NCBI GenBank assembly: GCA_018389105.1
Contig: JACATO010000651.1
Location: forward strand, 515,890-579,889
DNA length: 64,000 nucleotides
Direction of reading: 5' to 3'
Origin: Nautilus pompilius
Lineage: Eukaryota > Mollusca > Cephalopoda > Nautilida > Nautilidae
Every line of letters begins with the position of its first letter. The stretch's first letter is position 1. Below, piece by piece: positions 35,426-48,171 of the stretch. The notes below the pieces were generated by a model. The model saw nothing but the letters and a program-made list of their open reading frames with translations, ran no database searches and had not been told where the DNA came from. Both the position numbers and the translations under genes were made by a program.

Positions 35426-36654
35426 CTTGGTCTTTCCTAGTATTCGGAACTTTCATGCTACACTTTGCGGGTAAATAAATAGTCATACAGGCTGTTGCTG
35501 AGAGAAACTTTGGGTGCAGGTTTGAGCCATTTTGATGAAAGCCCCAGTAGCGGCGAACGCTGGTCCAAGCTCTGACCTCTGGAAAAATGCTGCTGTTGGT
35601 AAATGAATAGGAATTCTGCGCTACTTTGATGAAGAAATGTATGTAGAGTATTTTTTTTACATTTTTGTAAAAATATCTTTAAAAAATTAATAAGTGAATG
35701 AAAAATACTTGTGTGTTGACTAAATATATAACTAGCTCCATAAAAATACCAGCTGGTGGTGCTTGGCTAGGATGCAAATGTACCCCAGGTAATATAAATA
35801 AGATGAAAACTTGCATGGTATGTGAAGGGGTTAAAGTAACATACCTGGTCTGGTACAAGCTTGTAATACCTTTCTACCTTGTATATTTCTTGTATTGTGA
35901 GATAAGAGTAATTTTTTGTGTACTAAATTAAGATGTCATAAGTTTTCCTCAAAAGACTTAGGCTTATAAGGGAAGGTTTAGATGTTGTCTGTTCGTAGTT
36001 GGCAATACCAATTAATATTTGTAAATTTTCTGGTGCCACTTTCCATAATTTTGGAAGTCAAGTCGGGCTGGTCTGATTGAAGAAGATGCTTCGAACGACC
36101 GGGGTCAAAGGTCGACAGACAGACGGCTTAATAATACATATTCCTCTGTAATATTTAAAGTCATCGGATACACACGCGAGGAGAGCTGGAAGCGCATTCT
36201 CAGGTAACAAGAATTCGAGGCGGCAGACTGACTGCTCAAGAGTTTTTGGTCAGATTTCTAGATATTTCTATTTCTCGTCGCTATTTTATTATTTATTATT
36301 GTAAGTAATTACTGTTGCTATAAATGTATCGTCCCCGCCGTGTGGCTTCAAGCCAGGTTAGCCTGACACGTAGAATGGTTTTTACGAGAGTTTTCTCTTC
36401 GGGAGCCGAAATCTCCCCTCCCCACGTTTCATCTTTGAGCTCCCAGAAGGCTTCGCCAGCAACCAGACGCAACATTAGCCAGACAAGTGTACGGATACCC
36501 AGAGTGCGTGCAGACCGGATTATCGACAGGCCACGGATTAGGAATAAGATAAAGCGATAAGGAACTGGGCGTGAAAAATAATTCCGTTCGACTCGAAACG
36601 GTAGTTTAGAAAAGATATTCTAAAAAATGTTCTTCCAGGGAGGGGGGCGAGAAA

Positions 36655-36730
36655 CGCGACGCGGTAGTCAAGTGGTAACCTCCTAAACTGCCAACCTTGA
36701 GGGACCCGCGTCCCTGGCAGTGACTGGAAA
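36655..36730 (+). repeat. tRNA-like SINE head
   Basis: GCGGTAGTCAAGTGGTAACC carries a good pol III A box (TAGTCAAGTGG, 36665-36675). A weaker B-box-like GACCCGCGTCC follows after about 27 bases. It may be a SINE head or an old tRNA pseudogene. Confidence 0.45.
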
Positions 36731-37639
36731 TTGAAAGGCGTGCTTAGGTAAACTGATCTTTCTGTGACGTATTGCAGTTTATAACTCGGAGGAGGAAAAA
36801 AACCCCTCAAACATCAAAAATATTTTTGTACCTGTACGCTAAATATACTTGTCAATGTATATTTTATGCCACTGCTGTTTTTATTATTCCTTTTATTTTG
36901 TAGTTGTAAGGTGAATTCCATCTTTTTACATCTGATATAATGTTCGATTACGAATTACTTTTATTATTTATTCTATCTAATTAATCTTTTATCAATGTGT
37001 ATATCTATGAATCCAGAAAGACCACCAACTTCCAAGTTAGACCAGTGATGGGTATCAAACACAGAAGTCGAGAAGTCGAAGGTGCGGTTCAAAAAGATGC
37101 TCTCAAGTTCAAGCGAAATTGAAAGTGCAACCTTAAAACGCAACATCAATAATGTCATCGATGAGAAAAACGGTTGTCCAGAAGTTTCGGTGCCAACTGA
37201 GTTTGGTGCAAGCCTGTGCGGCGGGATAAATTCACCTGGGCGCAAAGTTCAGACTTGAAAACGAGGCGGTTCCGATCGAAGACACAAGTACATTGCACTG
37301 TATGTGTTGGTCATCCTGACAGTGAAATTGCATTGTTAACGAATGCCAGCGATATGCACGGGTAATGGGACCGTAGATCGACAAGCACTTGTAAAAGAAC
37401 ATGTCACCGAGCTTGTGTCCAGCGCTAAAAGCAGTCAGACATCGCCGCTAATAATCAAACTGCTGAGGGAGAAACGCAATCGGAAAAGTATTTTCCGTTT
37501 CTTAAATTAATCCCGATCTGGAAAGACGATCGCTCAGATATTAATGCAGGTATTCGATGGTGCTAATAAAGACACTTGTCAGCCCGGTCTCTCTCTTTTT
37601 GTCTTGAATTTTGTTTCGAAAAACATCATCCATCGCCAC

Positions 37640-37900
37640 AGATGAGGAATCCACGAACACTGGAGTTCGCACGTGGGAGCATCTTCAGGACGAACGTCAA
37701 AAGAGGTGGGGGATGCGGACAGAGTAAAGCTCGCCACTGTGCTGTGTGATGTACACCTTATATACAGACGATTTCAGAAAGTCCTTCAAGGTGACCACAT
37801 CACCGTCCTAGACTTGGAAGTAGCTTGCGATCACTGCCGTCAGCATCTCACATCGCTGCTTCCATCCAAGCGCTCCGATTTCCTCCCACATCTGTAATTC
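37640..37900 (+). pseudogene. Possible hAT-type transposase scrap (ZNF862-like)
   Basis: A plus-strand ORF reads VLCDVHLIYRRFQKVLQGDH followed by ITVLDLEVA. This resembles the segment in ZNF862/KRAB-A2-like hAT transposases where a D-x-L...FQK...D block follows the core. The match is to a pattern from memory and covers only about 60 residues, so the call is tentative. Confidence 0.3.
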
Positions 37901-40184
37901 TGACAGGGGAAATCCGAACAAGTTGCATCAAGCCAGCCAGCACGAAATGTGCAGTTTCGGTTCCGCTCAACAAGCAAGGCGGTTAGAGAGATCCGGGGGG
38001 GGGATTGTCTTAGGGTTTTGCTACGGCGATACATCGGTGTCTCAGACACGAAGAGAGTACGAGAAACGTAACCAGGTGTTCCAAGCGATCGACTACCCGT
38101 GTCCTACCTTACGTGGAAGAATAGCAGCAGCAGAAAGTTATTATCCGAGAAAATCTTCCTTCGCGAACATCGTTGCCTACAGCCATGCAGGCGTTTGATG
38201 GGATTGCGTGGCGCCACGGCTACCATGGCAACCGCCAACGAGAGTTTCAGTCGAGCGCTGCGACTCTTCCATTCGCTTCTCGCGTCACCGATCCGCCTGG
38301 TCGGTCGGCGAGATGCCGTCCGTCTACACCGACCATTCAGTGTTACCCGCTAGTCCCCCGACGCGGAAGTTGTCGTTTAGTAGTAAGTAATTGAGAGTGG
38401 GTTACGATCACAAGAGAGAGAGAGAGGGGAGTGCTTTATTTCTCTTCCTCGTTCATCCAGGCTTTAAAATTATTCTCGCCGGTCGGTGCAGGTAGTTGAG
38501 CTCCAAAGCGTTTGCATCCTGTAGCCCATATATCCTGTTAGCAGACAAGTTCTCTCTCTCGACTTGACTGGTCATATTTCAAGTCCCCGGTTTATCACTA
38601 TATCTGCTTACCAACATTGTATTCTGGCGCTTTTCGAGCACTGTGATGACGCATTGAGGCATATTTTGGTGCATCACAGATGATTTCATACGTGTGTTTG
38701 TAGTAAATATTTAAGTATGATTTAGTGTACTTAGGCTGCATTCACGAGCATTTTGTGTGTGGTGTTTATTGGGTATCAGACTGGTTTCTGTGTATACGTG
38801 ATGTGACCAAATGGATTTCAGGTTCGACCATCTCAGCTGGTTGTAAGGGACTGTCGTCCTAACCCCGTGGAAGTTCCTGTACCATGACGTGGCCAGGCAC
38901 CCGAGGTGCGATTTTATCCGAGTGCTTGCCTCAGAAGCACCCCCCCCACATTTTCGCCGCATATTCTTTATCAGTTGAAAAATGCAAGAGACCCTGGGGT
39001 GTTGGAGAGACTCCGAGTAGCTCTAGTGCAGGCTTCCCTTCTGGTCTGCTCCGGTGTCTTTTGTTCTGAGATGATAGAAAGAAGCGACTTCTCAGTCGCT
39101 AGGAAACAGACGTGTTGGGATCGATTGGTCGTAAGTCTGTGTACTTAGACGTGAAGAACCAGCTTATTGTCGGAATCGATGTAGCCTAATAATATACTTT
39201 GCTGATTAATCAGCGGTTCGAAACGTTTCCTCAGCCGATGACACCGGAGTTCTGGCGGGCCCAGCGCGTGGTAATTTCTCGACACGTGAAACATTACTTA
39301 AAGACGAATTCGGTAGAGTCGATGATCCCTCCATCTCCGAAGCCCCGCGGCCACTCCAATTTACCTGATGGGCCGAAAAGATCAAGACGTTTAGGAGACG
39401 GTTCCAGTCGTTTCGTACCGAAGAGCCAAGGATGCGCCTGGATAGACTAAGTCTGGCCGGGCGACTTTCGATGTACATAATGCATAGCCGATTGTTGTTG
39501 GATGAAATCCCAGGCCGCCGCCCGAGAAAGAGGGCTGGGTGACCGCGACTTCCTAGTCCCCTTGACGTACGCATATCGGTAGATTTACTAATTCGCGCGC
39601 CCTCTCCCGTTGTATCTCTGGGGCTGGATCGTCGTCAGTCCATCAGTTTCTACTGTGGAGAGACTCCGAGTTCAGAATTTCTTCCTTGCCACCCAGTCTC
39701 CTCTTTTTTTCTTTTCTTTTCCTTTTTCTATTCAATTATGAACTGGTAGATAGATGTCTCTCTGCGGAACCGCCATTAACTATTTACTCTGGTCGTCAGA
39801 TTTAAGCGAACAATTTATTTAAATTGTTATTAAACATTAGGTGGGCGGACGGTCGACTGCTTAGCGTCACTGTTCCGTTATTAATATCATGAGCGCCCTC
39901 TGGTTGTTGCCACTGTAGTACGTATTTACCTTTTACATCTACCGCTGTGCTTATAGCAGCCATTACTGTTTGGATTGGCTGAACACACACTTCTCACTGT
40001 TTACTTTGTTTAATCTTCCCAGGTCTCCTGGCAGGTAGACCGTATTTTTAATTTACCAGGTGTTGTCGGTTCTTGTACAAAGTCGATCAGCTTGGTTCCG
40101 ACGACACGACGAGCCTATCGAAGGATACAGGGTTAACTCCTGCTTTTAAATCTTTTGTCCTCAGCCACGCTCAATACCCCCCTT

Positions 40185-43100
40185 TCAGGAAATATAGTTA
40201 TTCCACATTCCATCCAATTTTTTGTTGCGGTCAGGTCTGTTGTGTTGGTATATTCCAAGGGACCCAAACCGCGCTCTTTCGGCCTTGGAAGTGTTAATAT
40301 GGGCACTACCCAGCCTTTCGTCTTTCCGACTGATATATGTCTGGGGGTTGGTATAGCAAAATCTAAGTGTCTTAGCCGGATAACCCCAATCCACCCGATC
40401 GAATGCTTCCACCGGTCTGGTGCCGAGACCGGAGCGTGGGAGTTATCCGTGTATAGTTTTGTGAAAGATTTCTCATCAGTTGAAGGATGTCCTGTATGCG
40501 TCGTTTTCAAACTCTGCAGGTCTGGTTCTGACTGATTTCATTCTTTACTTTCGCTAGTTTATCTGACAGCGACCTATTTGTTATTTTATAATCGTAGTTC
40601 AGCATGCTAAGTTGTCTCCAATTAGCTAGACCTTCCTTATCATTATCACCCTTCTTATAAAACAGGGTGATTGGGGCGTTTCGCGGGGCAAGAGAGAGAG
40701 AGAGGAGGCCCCTATTCTGAACGCATAATTAGCTTCCCGTGGGAGGTCTTCCGCTGACAGTAACCGAATCTTTCGCAGAATTCTGGCTTAAGACCATCGC
40801 TTCCTGTAGTTTTATCGTTGTCCCCTCCCCCCCCTCAAGAACCTTTTTCATTTCTTGGATGTTTAGACAGCCCTCTAAAGAAGCTGAGCGATCGGACACG
40901 CTTATTTGAGCGGTTCTTTATAATACTAAACTTCCGCGCTAAGTATATTCTCCATCTCTGTGACGGCATCACATCGTTTTAGAGCTAACCCCACTTTTCT
41001 CTAGGGAGTGCTGCCTAAACTTAACGCCTGGCAGCGTTCTATACTGATTTCCTTCAGCTTCCTCTTTACATCCCACCATAAAAAAGGGTCTGTAGCTATA
41101 CATTTTTAACGTTCTCCAATGCTTCCAGAAGTAGTCGACCGCTTCAACATATTCTGCCTTCATCGGAACAACATTATTCGATTTCCAGCTGCTAGGCCCC
41201 TCTTGCTACCCGCCCTAATCTGAAGGCCAAGCGATTACTCCGGGAAATAAGGAGTGTCACTGGCCGAATTTAATCGCTAAACTCCTTTTTCAGTTCTAGG
41301 GGGTGAAGTTCCCGCAAGCGTGAGACACCGATTTTCTGTCGGTACTTCGATTTACCTTTTTTTTTTTTTTATTTGCTTCCCTTCTGACTTCCACTACCGA
41401 ACAGGAGCAGGTGATATGTCCTGGTAGAAAAAGACGATCCCACCTCCGGGTTGATCGTGGCACGGAATTTGCGTGGGGAGTTAATCCAGGCTCGCGCCGG
41501 TACGCATCAAGTCTGCACTGCCGACGACACACTATTCCCTAAACCAAAACTTGGACCATGTCCCACAGCTATTTGACATTTCCCCAGGCATTAAACTATC
41601 TTTTATCACCTCTAGTAGAGTTTTAACTCTTGGGCCGCCATGTTTAAAATGTTTACGTTTTTCTTTTGCCATTCAAAGTCTGTCCCCCTTTTTATTCTAC
41701 GGAAGTGTGCCCCCATTTTGGCATTCTTATCACTCTGATTCTATACCATAACTCTTAATTACTGTTTCCATATCCTGTGATCTCGCCAACCCTCTTTAGT
41801 TTCTGTTTTATATCATCAATCGGTTTTCGCCAAAAGTCCTTATCTGTGTTTATATTTCTATCTAAGGAAGCAGCTAAATCCAGAACTTCTATCCTATCCT
41901 TTTAAGCCAGCTAAATCCGTTGTTTTCAGGTGGGTTTTGATTCCCCCGGAAAGATCTCAGGCACGCTTTCACCGTTTAGAAGTGGTAAATTCTGGCACCA
42001 GACAGATGCGTTTCCGTAGAAACTCGAGTGCAGAAAATACATCCTCCAAGATCGGTCGGACTCGTATTGTTGTAGTAAAATTGTGCTATTCTAGGTTATT
42101 GGAATTACTAGTTTTTCCCTCCTTCCGAATCGTGCAAGGCAGCCCTCTACTTCCAATACGAATGGTAAGGCTCGTATTCTTCTTTGGGGTTTATAGCAAA
42201 CCGACGTGCAGCTATTCTGACCAATTTTCGACTGGATATTCGTGAAACACAGTTTAATTTATTGGATAAAGTTACTTACGCAGTGATTTTCAAGATCAGT
42301 TGGAGGAGTGAGGAATAGATCGGCCCCAAACTGAACAGGTATGGTGTACGTTTATTCGCTAACGCCTTAGGGATGAGCTTATAGTCATAATTTAAAAGGC
42401 TTGGCTGTCGCACGGCGCTGTCTAACTGAGAAAGCCGGCTGTCAGCTACGGTCGTCAGATGGATAACAATGAGCTGTGCAACTCCGGCATAAGTCTGTTT
42501 TTTATTTCGTCAATGATAGACTTCCTTCACGAACTTCAACATTTAGGGAGTCGTGTTTATCTTATGAACTCTCAAAATTGGGTTCCTGGGCATGATGGAA
42601 TGTCTACACTGCTGAACAAATCCTTATAATAAATTTCTCTTCTGATGACGTCCTCTGTTAGTGACGATGCAACCGTATTTAGCTTTTAGGCCAGGTATTA
42701 GTTTAATTACTGATCTAGCCTTTTCTAATCCACAAAAGGCCTTACGACACCTTTCCTTTCTAATAGTCTGGACCCTAACCACAATTCTAGCTGTTTCTGC
42801 TTTTTTTCTCCTTTATTTATTCCCATAAGCTGTTTTTTTTATGGCATAAGTTCTATCTGAATTGTGGGAGCCCAAAGCAACCTGGTTAAATTCTAGTTTA
42901 AGATCACGCTTGCGGTTAGATTCCATGACCGGCCTAAACGCGCTCTCGATCCGACAGTATTCCATGCCGATCCGCCTCAGCTTTCGTTCACTTTGGTCCC
43001 ACTGTTCTGGTAGGTCGGTAAAGTAAACCTGTTCGGTTGCGCTCTCTCATCTGTCTAAAAGTCTTCGACGCACTCCATGAACTAGGACTCGGTATCGACT

Positions 43101-43570
43101 TCCAGCTGTCTGAGCCTCTCGGTTCTACCTTCCCGTTAAAGCCAGCATTAGCTGCAAAGCGATCGCTTCAAGAGATACCTTTGCGAACCTCATCCTGAAG
43201 GATAGTGCCAGGCTTAGCGCCAGTGTGCACTCTGTCTATCTTAAACCCTACGCCATTTACTCTAGCAGTGCGTGTACGATCTGTCCTGCGGTTAAGGCGT
43301 CGACCAAAGCAAGCTTCACGCATTAGATTTGCAATTGCTTCAACCAGCACAGACTCCCCTGCTTATCTAGCTCGTGATACGGAATGCAATTAAAATCATC
43401 CATCGCATAGATATCATCTACGGGTTCTTTACACACACTAATTTTCGGAAAGCGAAGAGCTCCAGGCGCTCCCTCAAAATGATGGGACTGGCTCGAGGTC
43501 ATGGGAGATTTTGTATGCCCGTAAACTTTGAGACAGCTAAGATCGCTCGTCCAATGTTAACCCTGTAAAA
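40185..43570 (-). mobile_element. L1/Tx1-like LINE remnant: endonuclease, linker and reverse transcriptase
   Basis: Minus strand, N to C. The APE-type endonuclease shows DDIYAMDDFNCIPYHELDKQ (43420-43360; typical form GDFNCVLD..LDRQGG) and VNGVGFKIDRV (about 43260-43225; typical form SRIDR). The linker has FCGLEKARSVIKLIPGLKAK with YGCIVT (about 42755-42670) and VIRREIYYKDLFSSV (about 42640-42600). After a gap, the reverse transcriptase has LNIQEMKKVLE (about 40880), DKTTGSDGLKPEFCERF (about 40820-40770), ITLFYKKGD with LANWRQLSMLNYDYKI (about 40680-40590) and the catalytic MEAFDRVDWGYPAKTL (about 40412-40365; typical form KAFDRVDW). Frameshifts and stops throughout make it inactive. The YADD block was not found. 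Confidence 0.8.
41000..42580. other. About 1.6 kb of extra sequence inside the LINE
   Basis: In intact L1-type elements the linker block ending IYYKDLFSSV is followed almost directly by the block equivalent to LNIQEMKKVLE. Here about 1.6 kb separates them. Nothing in the gap was identified with confidence; one minus-strand stretch (LDRNINTDKDFWRKPIDDIK, about 41890-41820) may be more LINE sequence, which would point to rearrangement rather than a foreign insertion. Confidence 0.4.
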
Positions 43571-45105
43571 GCGGATGAAACTGCTATATTTTGGGTTAAA
43601 ACTATAGTTATACATCGACCTCGTCCGCCAGCATCGACGCTAAAGGACTTCCGTTTCCACTGGGCAAATTTATCGCCAAATCCCCCCCTCATGAATAGCT
43701 TTTGAGATGCGATACCTATAAGCAGGAGACACTTAAGTTATTCCTATTTAATTCAAGTTGGAAAACATCAAAAAACTATTTTTATTTGGTCTCATTAACA
43801 TTAACAAAAAGCCAATTTAGTACCTTTTTAGTACCTTATGCAAATCAAAGCCTAAATATCGCTCGTCCGGAAACAGTTGACTACCTAAAGTGAAAGTCCG
43901 GAAGCAGTCTAGGTACCTTCTTCTACGACCTTACCAGGTTCCTGCGCTTTACAGGACTGTCCTTTCCCACCTGTCTACCTGAGGTGCCTAGGGAATACTG
44001 TTCCTTCTCCGTCGATTTTGTGGGGTTTCTTCTTTCTTTCTTTTTCGGGCTTTTTTGTGATAAACTCAGGGACGTGCCTGGGAATCCGCCAACCTGTTTC
44101 TCCTCGCCTGACTGCCACCGGCCTCGCGGATGAATTCCGGAGTTATCCTCGCTGCGTTACTTCATTCCGTAGAGCAGGGTTCTAAGGTGTTCCAGAAAGA
44201 GTGGAATATGACCGCTGCAGTAATAACGTCTTTCTGTCCATTGTTAGTGGTGATAAACACCTTCACCAAGCCGCTGCCCTCGGGAAAGGGAAAGGCCTGG
44301 CAGAGTGGCTCATCTGAACCTCACCACAACCTTTCTCTACTTCCGCTGGCCCTCTTTCGGGCGTTCGGAGAGGCAGGCCTCGGGTTCAGCACACGTAAAT
44401 CAAAACCCCATTCCATCTATCTCCGGTGATAGCAGATCTCTAATAAGTCTCTTCCATCTGTCAGGAGTAAATTAATGGTAAAATGCACTTCACTGAACCA
44501 AACACCTGAGACGTTGGCTACGCCGGCCAGTCGGGTAATTCTCTCTTTAATCTACAAAGAGTCTGAAAGGCTGTAGAGACAGGGCCATACGTGTATCGTC
44601 TTTTATATGCCCCCCCCCTCGAGACAGACAGACAGACACACAAACACACCCCAGTCTATGATGGAAGGGGAAAGTGGAGAAGGAGTTGATCATTGAAACA
44701 AAAAAAAAAAAAAAAAAGTTCCAAGCCCAAAGCCTTTGCAATATCTGCGTGTTAACGTTAAAGTATGCAACATTTCTCCATCACCAGTAGAAATTCACAC
44801 TTCTCGGACAAACATCCTTTTTCTTAATCTTTACTAGTGGCGCCACTTTTGAATCGGACATTTAACATTGTCCTTTTTAGCCTTTGTCGGAATCACCGTG
44901 AAAAATTGGCCTCGCGGAAGTAAGGAGCCCTTGAGAATGTCCAAATATAAGGTGATACAATTTCTCTCTCCCCTCCCCTCCCCCACCAACTGCATCTTCT
45001 TGAAAAGCACCGATAGACTCCATTGGCTTTCTTTCCCTCCACTGGATATTCATCAACACACTTCCTTATTTTCATTTACAGACCCAACTAGTCGACTATT
45101 TATAT

Positions 45106-45137
45106 AGTTTTTTTATTATTATTATTATTATTATTTA

Positions 45138-45168
<31 letters not shown>

Positions 45169-45222
45169 TATATTATTTATATTATTATTTATATATTATT
45201 ATTATTATTATTATTATTATAT
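45106..45222. repeat. ATT microsatellite with interspersed TTTATA
   Basis: About 115 bases of ATT units broken four times by TTTATATTATT-like steps. Confidence 0.9.
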
Positions 45223-45307
45223 TAAAAACAGTCGGTTCGTAATTAACTCTTCTATCACCATCACAGTGTTTTCTAGAACAGTTCTCAACAACAATCCGGT
45301 CAACCGA

Positions 45308-45376
45308 GGTGGGCGAGCCCGGGATTCGAACTCCCAGCTCATCGATTCAGTCACCTGACTGCGCTGCGTCCACCAC
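45308..45376 (-). repeat. tRNA-like SINE or tRNA pseudogene
   Basis: The minus strand has an exact B-box core (AGTTCGAATCC, 45322-45332) inside a GGGA/TCCC stem, and ends CCCACC, which can pair with GGTGG at its 5' end as an acceptor-like stem. The A-box region (CAGCGCAGTCAGG) is degenerate. No intact anticodon arm was confirmed, so a functional tRNA is unlikely. Confidence 0.5.
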
Positions 45377-47111
45377 CTATAGCTTTATTCGTAACCAGTG
45401 ATGACGCTTAAAGTTGTTAGGTCTGATATTGCCAAGTGTTTACCCAACCTGTATCGACTAGTTTCGGGCTGGCTTTAATTAAAGGGTACACACAGGGACT
45501 GGATGAGTGTCCGAGCCTGCTAATCATAGAGTACAGTAAGTAGGTGGTGTTGAAAGCTACTGAGGCACTAAGGATGGAAGTGGGAGAGAAGTACGGCAAA
45601 TAAATAAACGAGAAAATTAATTAATTATTTTGAGAGAGAGAGAGAGAGAGAGGCTCGCTCTCCGGACGGGACACGCAGACGACCGTCAAACTTAGCGCGC
45701 GAACGGCGGGCCTGGTTGGGGGGGGGGGAGCAGAGGCGTAGAGAAGAAGGGGTAAACAAATGCCTGCGAGAGGGAGGACGGAATATCGAAGAAAGCTGAA
45801 TGGACTTTCGGTACCATTCAGAGAGAGTCGACGCTTACCAAGATTTCCGATGCCCCTGACGACTCGTTCTGTCAGGCATCGGCGAAGTTGGCAGCCGACA
45901 GGAGAACGCCCCGCCGACTGGGCGCAGTATGGATTTGTTTAAACATTTGATTAAAATCTATTTACGCTGGAGAGTAATAATAATAATAATAATATTAATA
46001 TTAATAATAATAATAATAAGGGGAAAGTTAACGCTTTTAATTCTTAATTAAAATTTCTCATTCACGTAATATAATTTAACGATGTAGAATTTGTTCCTCT
46101 CTCTCCCTCTCCATCTCTCTCTCAATTCGCTATAAAGCAGAACAGCGGATGCTGAATTAAGTCTTTGTCTGCGGATGATTAAGAAACTTCCACCCTAACC
46201 GCTGCAGAAATATTAAACACGATTGCAGACTCCCGTACTAAGATATTCACGGTTATCTCTCTCTCCATCTCTCTCCATCTCTCCCCAAGTGATTAAATGA
46301 ATGCACGATATGATATCACTAGACCCTAACCCCTTCATTTCCACGGTGCCTTTCTCGAGACAAGTGTGAGAGAGGATGGAAGCGACACTTCGGAGTCGAG
46401 ACCAGCAGCCGGCTGAAGACGAAGACGAAGAGGTTCTGATGCAGTACCAGATAGTCGTTTCGGACACGGGTTGAGACGTCCAGTGTTTGGGTTGCAGTTC
46501 GATAAACAGACGGCACTCTCTTGAACTATATGGAATGGTTACCCCGAAAAGTTTTCTCCACTCCTGTGGCTAGTGAAACTATTTTCCAAAAAAAAAAGAG
46601 AAAAGAACAAAGAAAACTTCTGGTTTTGAGTAATTAGGGGAAAGAGTATGTCTACCTTTGAACCAGCCAGCATTCGGTTTACCTCAGACCGATCTGGTGC
46701 TAATTTACCGTGTAAGCAAACTCTCAAGAGTACTGTGGCTTTCGCAAATTTAATAAATATTCTTGGTTGATATTTCATCGAGGGAAAATGGGAATGTTCA
46801 GATCTATTTCCTCTGGATTTTATTGCAGAAAACCGTCGTAATAAATAACCAATTTTATTGATTGATTTAGCAACTTAATTATCGTCTGTCACCTTCATTT
46901 TTTTTCTCTCCTTCTTTTTAAGTACTTTCTCCAAATAAAAATGAAACGGTGTCTTCTGTTAAGTCGTGGGTGTGCGGAATCTCGAAAAGGGGGGGGCCTC
47001 CACGCGATGCTGCGAATGCAGACAGACTAATCAGTAGGTAAGGTCTCGGATAAGAATGTCCGACACACAACACAACTGTTAGGCTTGGTGCCAACTCCGA
47101 ACCATAGATTG

Positions 47112-47512
47112 AGAGAGATGACGTCAGTACAGAGAAGAGAAAGAGAGAGATGACGTCAGTACAGAGAAGAGAGAGAGATGACGTCAGTACAGAGAAGAAG
47201 AGAGAGAGATGACGTCAGTACAGAGAAGAGAGAGAGAGATGACGTCAGTACAGAGAGAGAGAGAGAGATGACGTCAGTACAGAGAAGAAGAGAGAGAGAG
47301 ATGACGTCAGTACAGAGAAGAGAAAGAGAGAGATGACGTCAGTACAGAGAAGAAGAGAGAGAGAGATGACGTCAGTACAGAGAAGAGAGAGAGATGACGT
47401 CAGTACAGAGAAGAGAAGAGAGAGATGACGTCAGTACAGAGAAGAGAGAGAGATGACGTCAGTACAGAGAAGAGAGAGAGAGATGACGTCAGTACAGAGA
47501 AGAGAGAGAGAG
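47112..47512. repeat. Minisatellite with 13 perfect CRE palindromes
   Basis: Thirteen copies of the core TGACGTCAGTACAGAGA, separated by GA-rich spacers of variable length. TGACGTCA starts at 47119, 47151, 47179, 47210, 47240, 47269, 47302, 47334, 47367, 47395, 47426, 47454 and 47484, so the period is 28-33 bases. All 13 copies of the 8-base CRE palindrome are identical, while the purine spacers vary in length. Confidence 0.95.
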
Positions 47513-48171
47513 TTGTACATTTAAATGAATGACTATTATGTATACATTCGAACAGTTCTGGATTTTTCTTTGCGAAAAGCCCTGATATGACGCAATCTAG
47601 AGGTCATTGTACGTTTAATTGGAAAACTACTGGTACTGTAGCAACGTACTCCTGTAACAACTGGCCCCGGCGTTCCCCGGTAATGTTGTAGGTTAGGGGA
47701 TGATCGGATCTAGGGGTCAACTACGCAAAACCACTAGCATAAAAACATCTGCAATGTTGGTTCATTAATCGAAAGCATACATCGACCGCAGTCCGATGTT
47801 GTTAAATCCATTGATATATTGCTGATGTATTCTAAAATGTAAATCCCTTGTTAAATATTCCGACTGTCATGAAAAAATCCCGCAAAGACGATTTATTAGA
47901 CTAAAACAGTTCAAATCCTCCATTTTGTCGCTCATTGTCGCAGAGTGTATAGATTTTAATTAAAGAATAATTTGCATATCATTAATCTAATATCTTTATC
48001 ACGATTTCGAATACACTGGTATTATGTATTTGACGTCGTTTAATGACGTGTGTGTGTGTGTGTGTGTATTATATTATATTGTGTCGCGCTGAAAACATAA
48101 ATGGCGCATTAAATGAATATTTAATTTAGGTAGCTTTTGAGATGTCTGTCTATGATGTAAATATTTTGCAA

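Larger units (their letters stand above)
36000..40180. other. CpG-richer intergenic DNA, no host gene recognised
   Basis: CpG becomes common from about 36 kb. Besides the tRNA-like head (36655) and the possible hAT scrap (37640) it holds many short ORFs on both strands (up to 122 codons, for example 39206-39574 minus) with no recognisable family. The part near 40 kb is probably the decayed 3' end of the adjoining LINE. Confidence 0.45.
43570..47110. other. Intergenic, microsatellite-rich, no gene recognised
   Basis: Holds an ATT tract with an inserted period shift (45106-45222), a tRNA-like repeat (45308), GA (45631-45651) and TAA (about 45975-46020) tracts. ORFs such as 44130-44429 (+, 99 codons) show no recognised family. 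Confidence 0.45.

Noticed and set aside
39206-39574. 122-codon minus-strand ORF as LINE C-terminus
   Set aside because: Its position fits the 3' part of the LINE, but no conserved C-terminal block could be recognised in it.
45308-45376. Functional tRNA gene
   Set aside because: The B box and acceptor-like pairing are good, but the A box and anticodon arm are degenerate.
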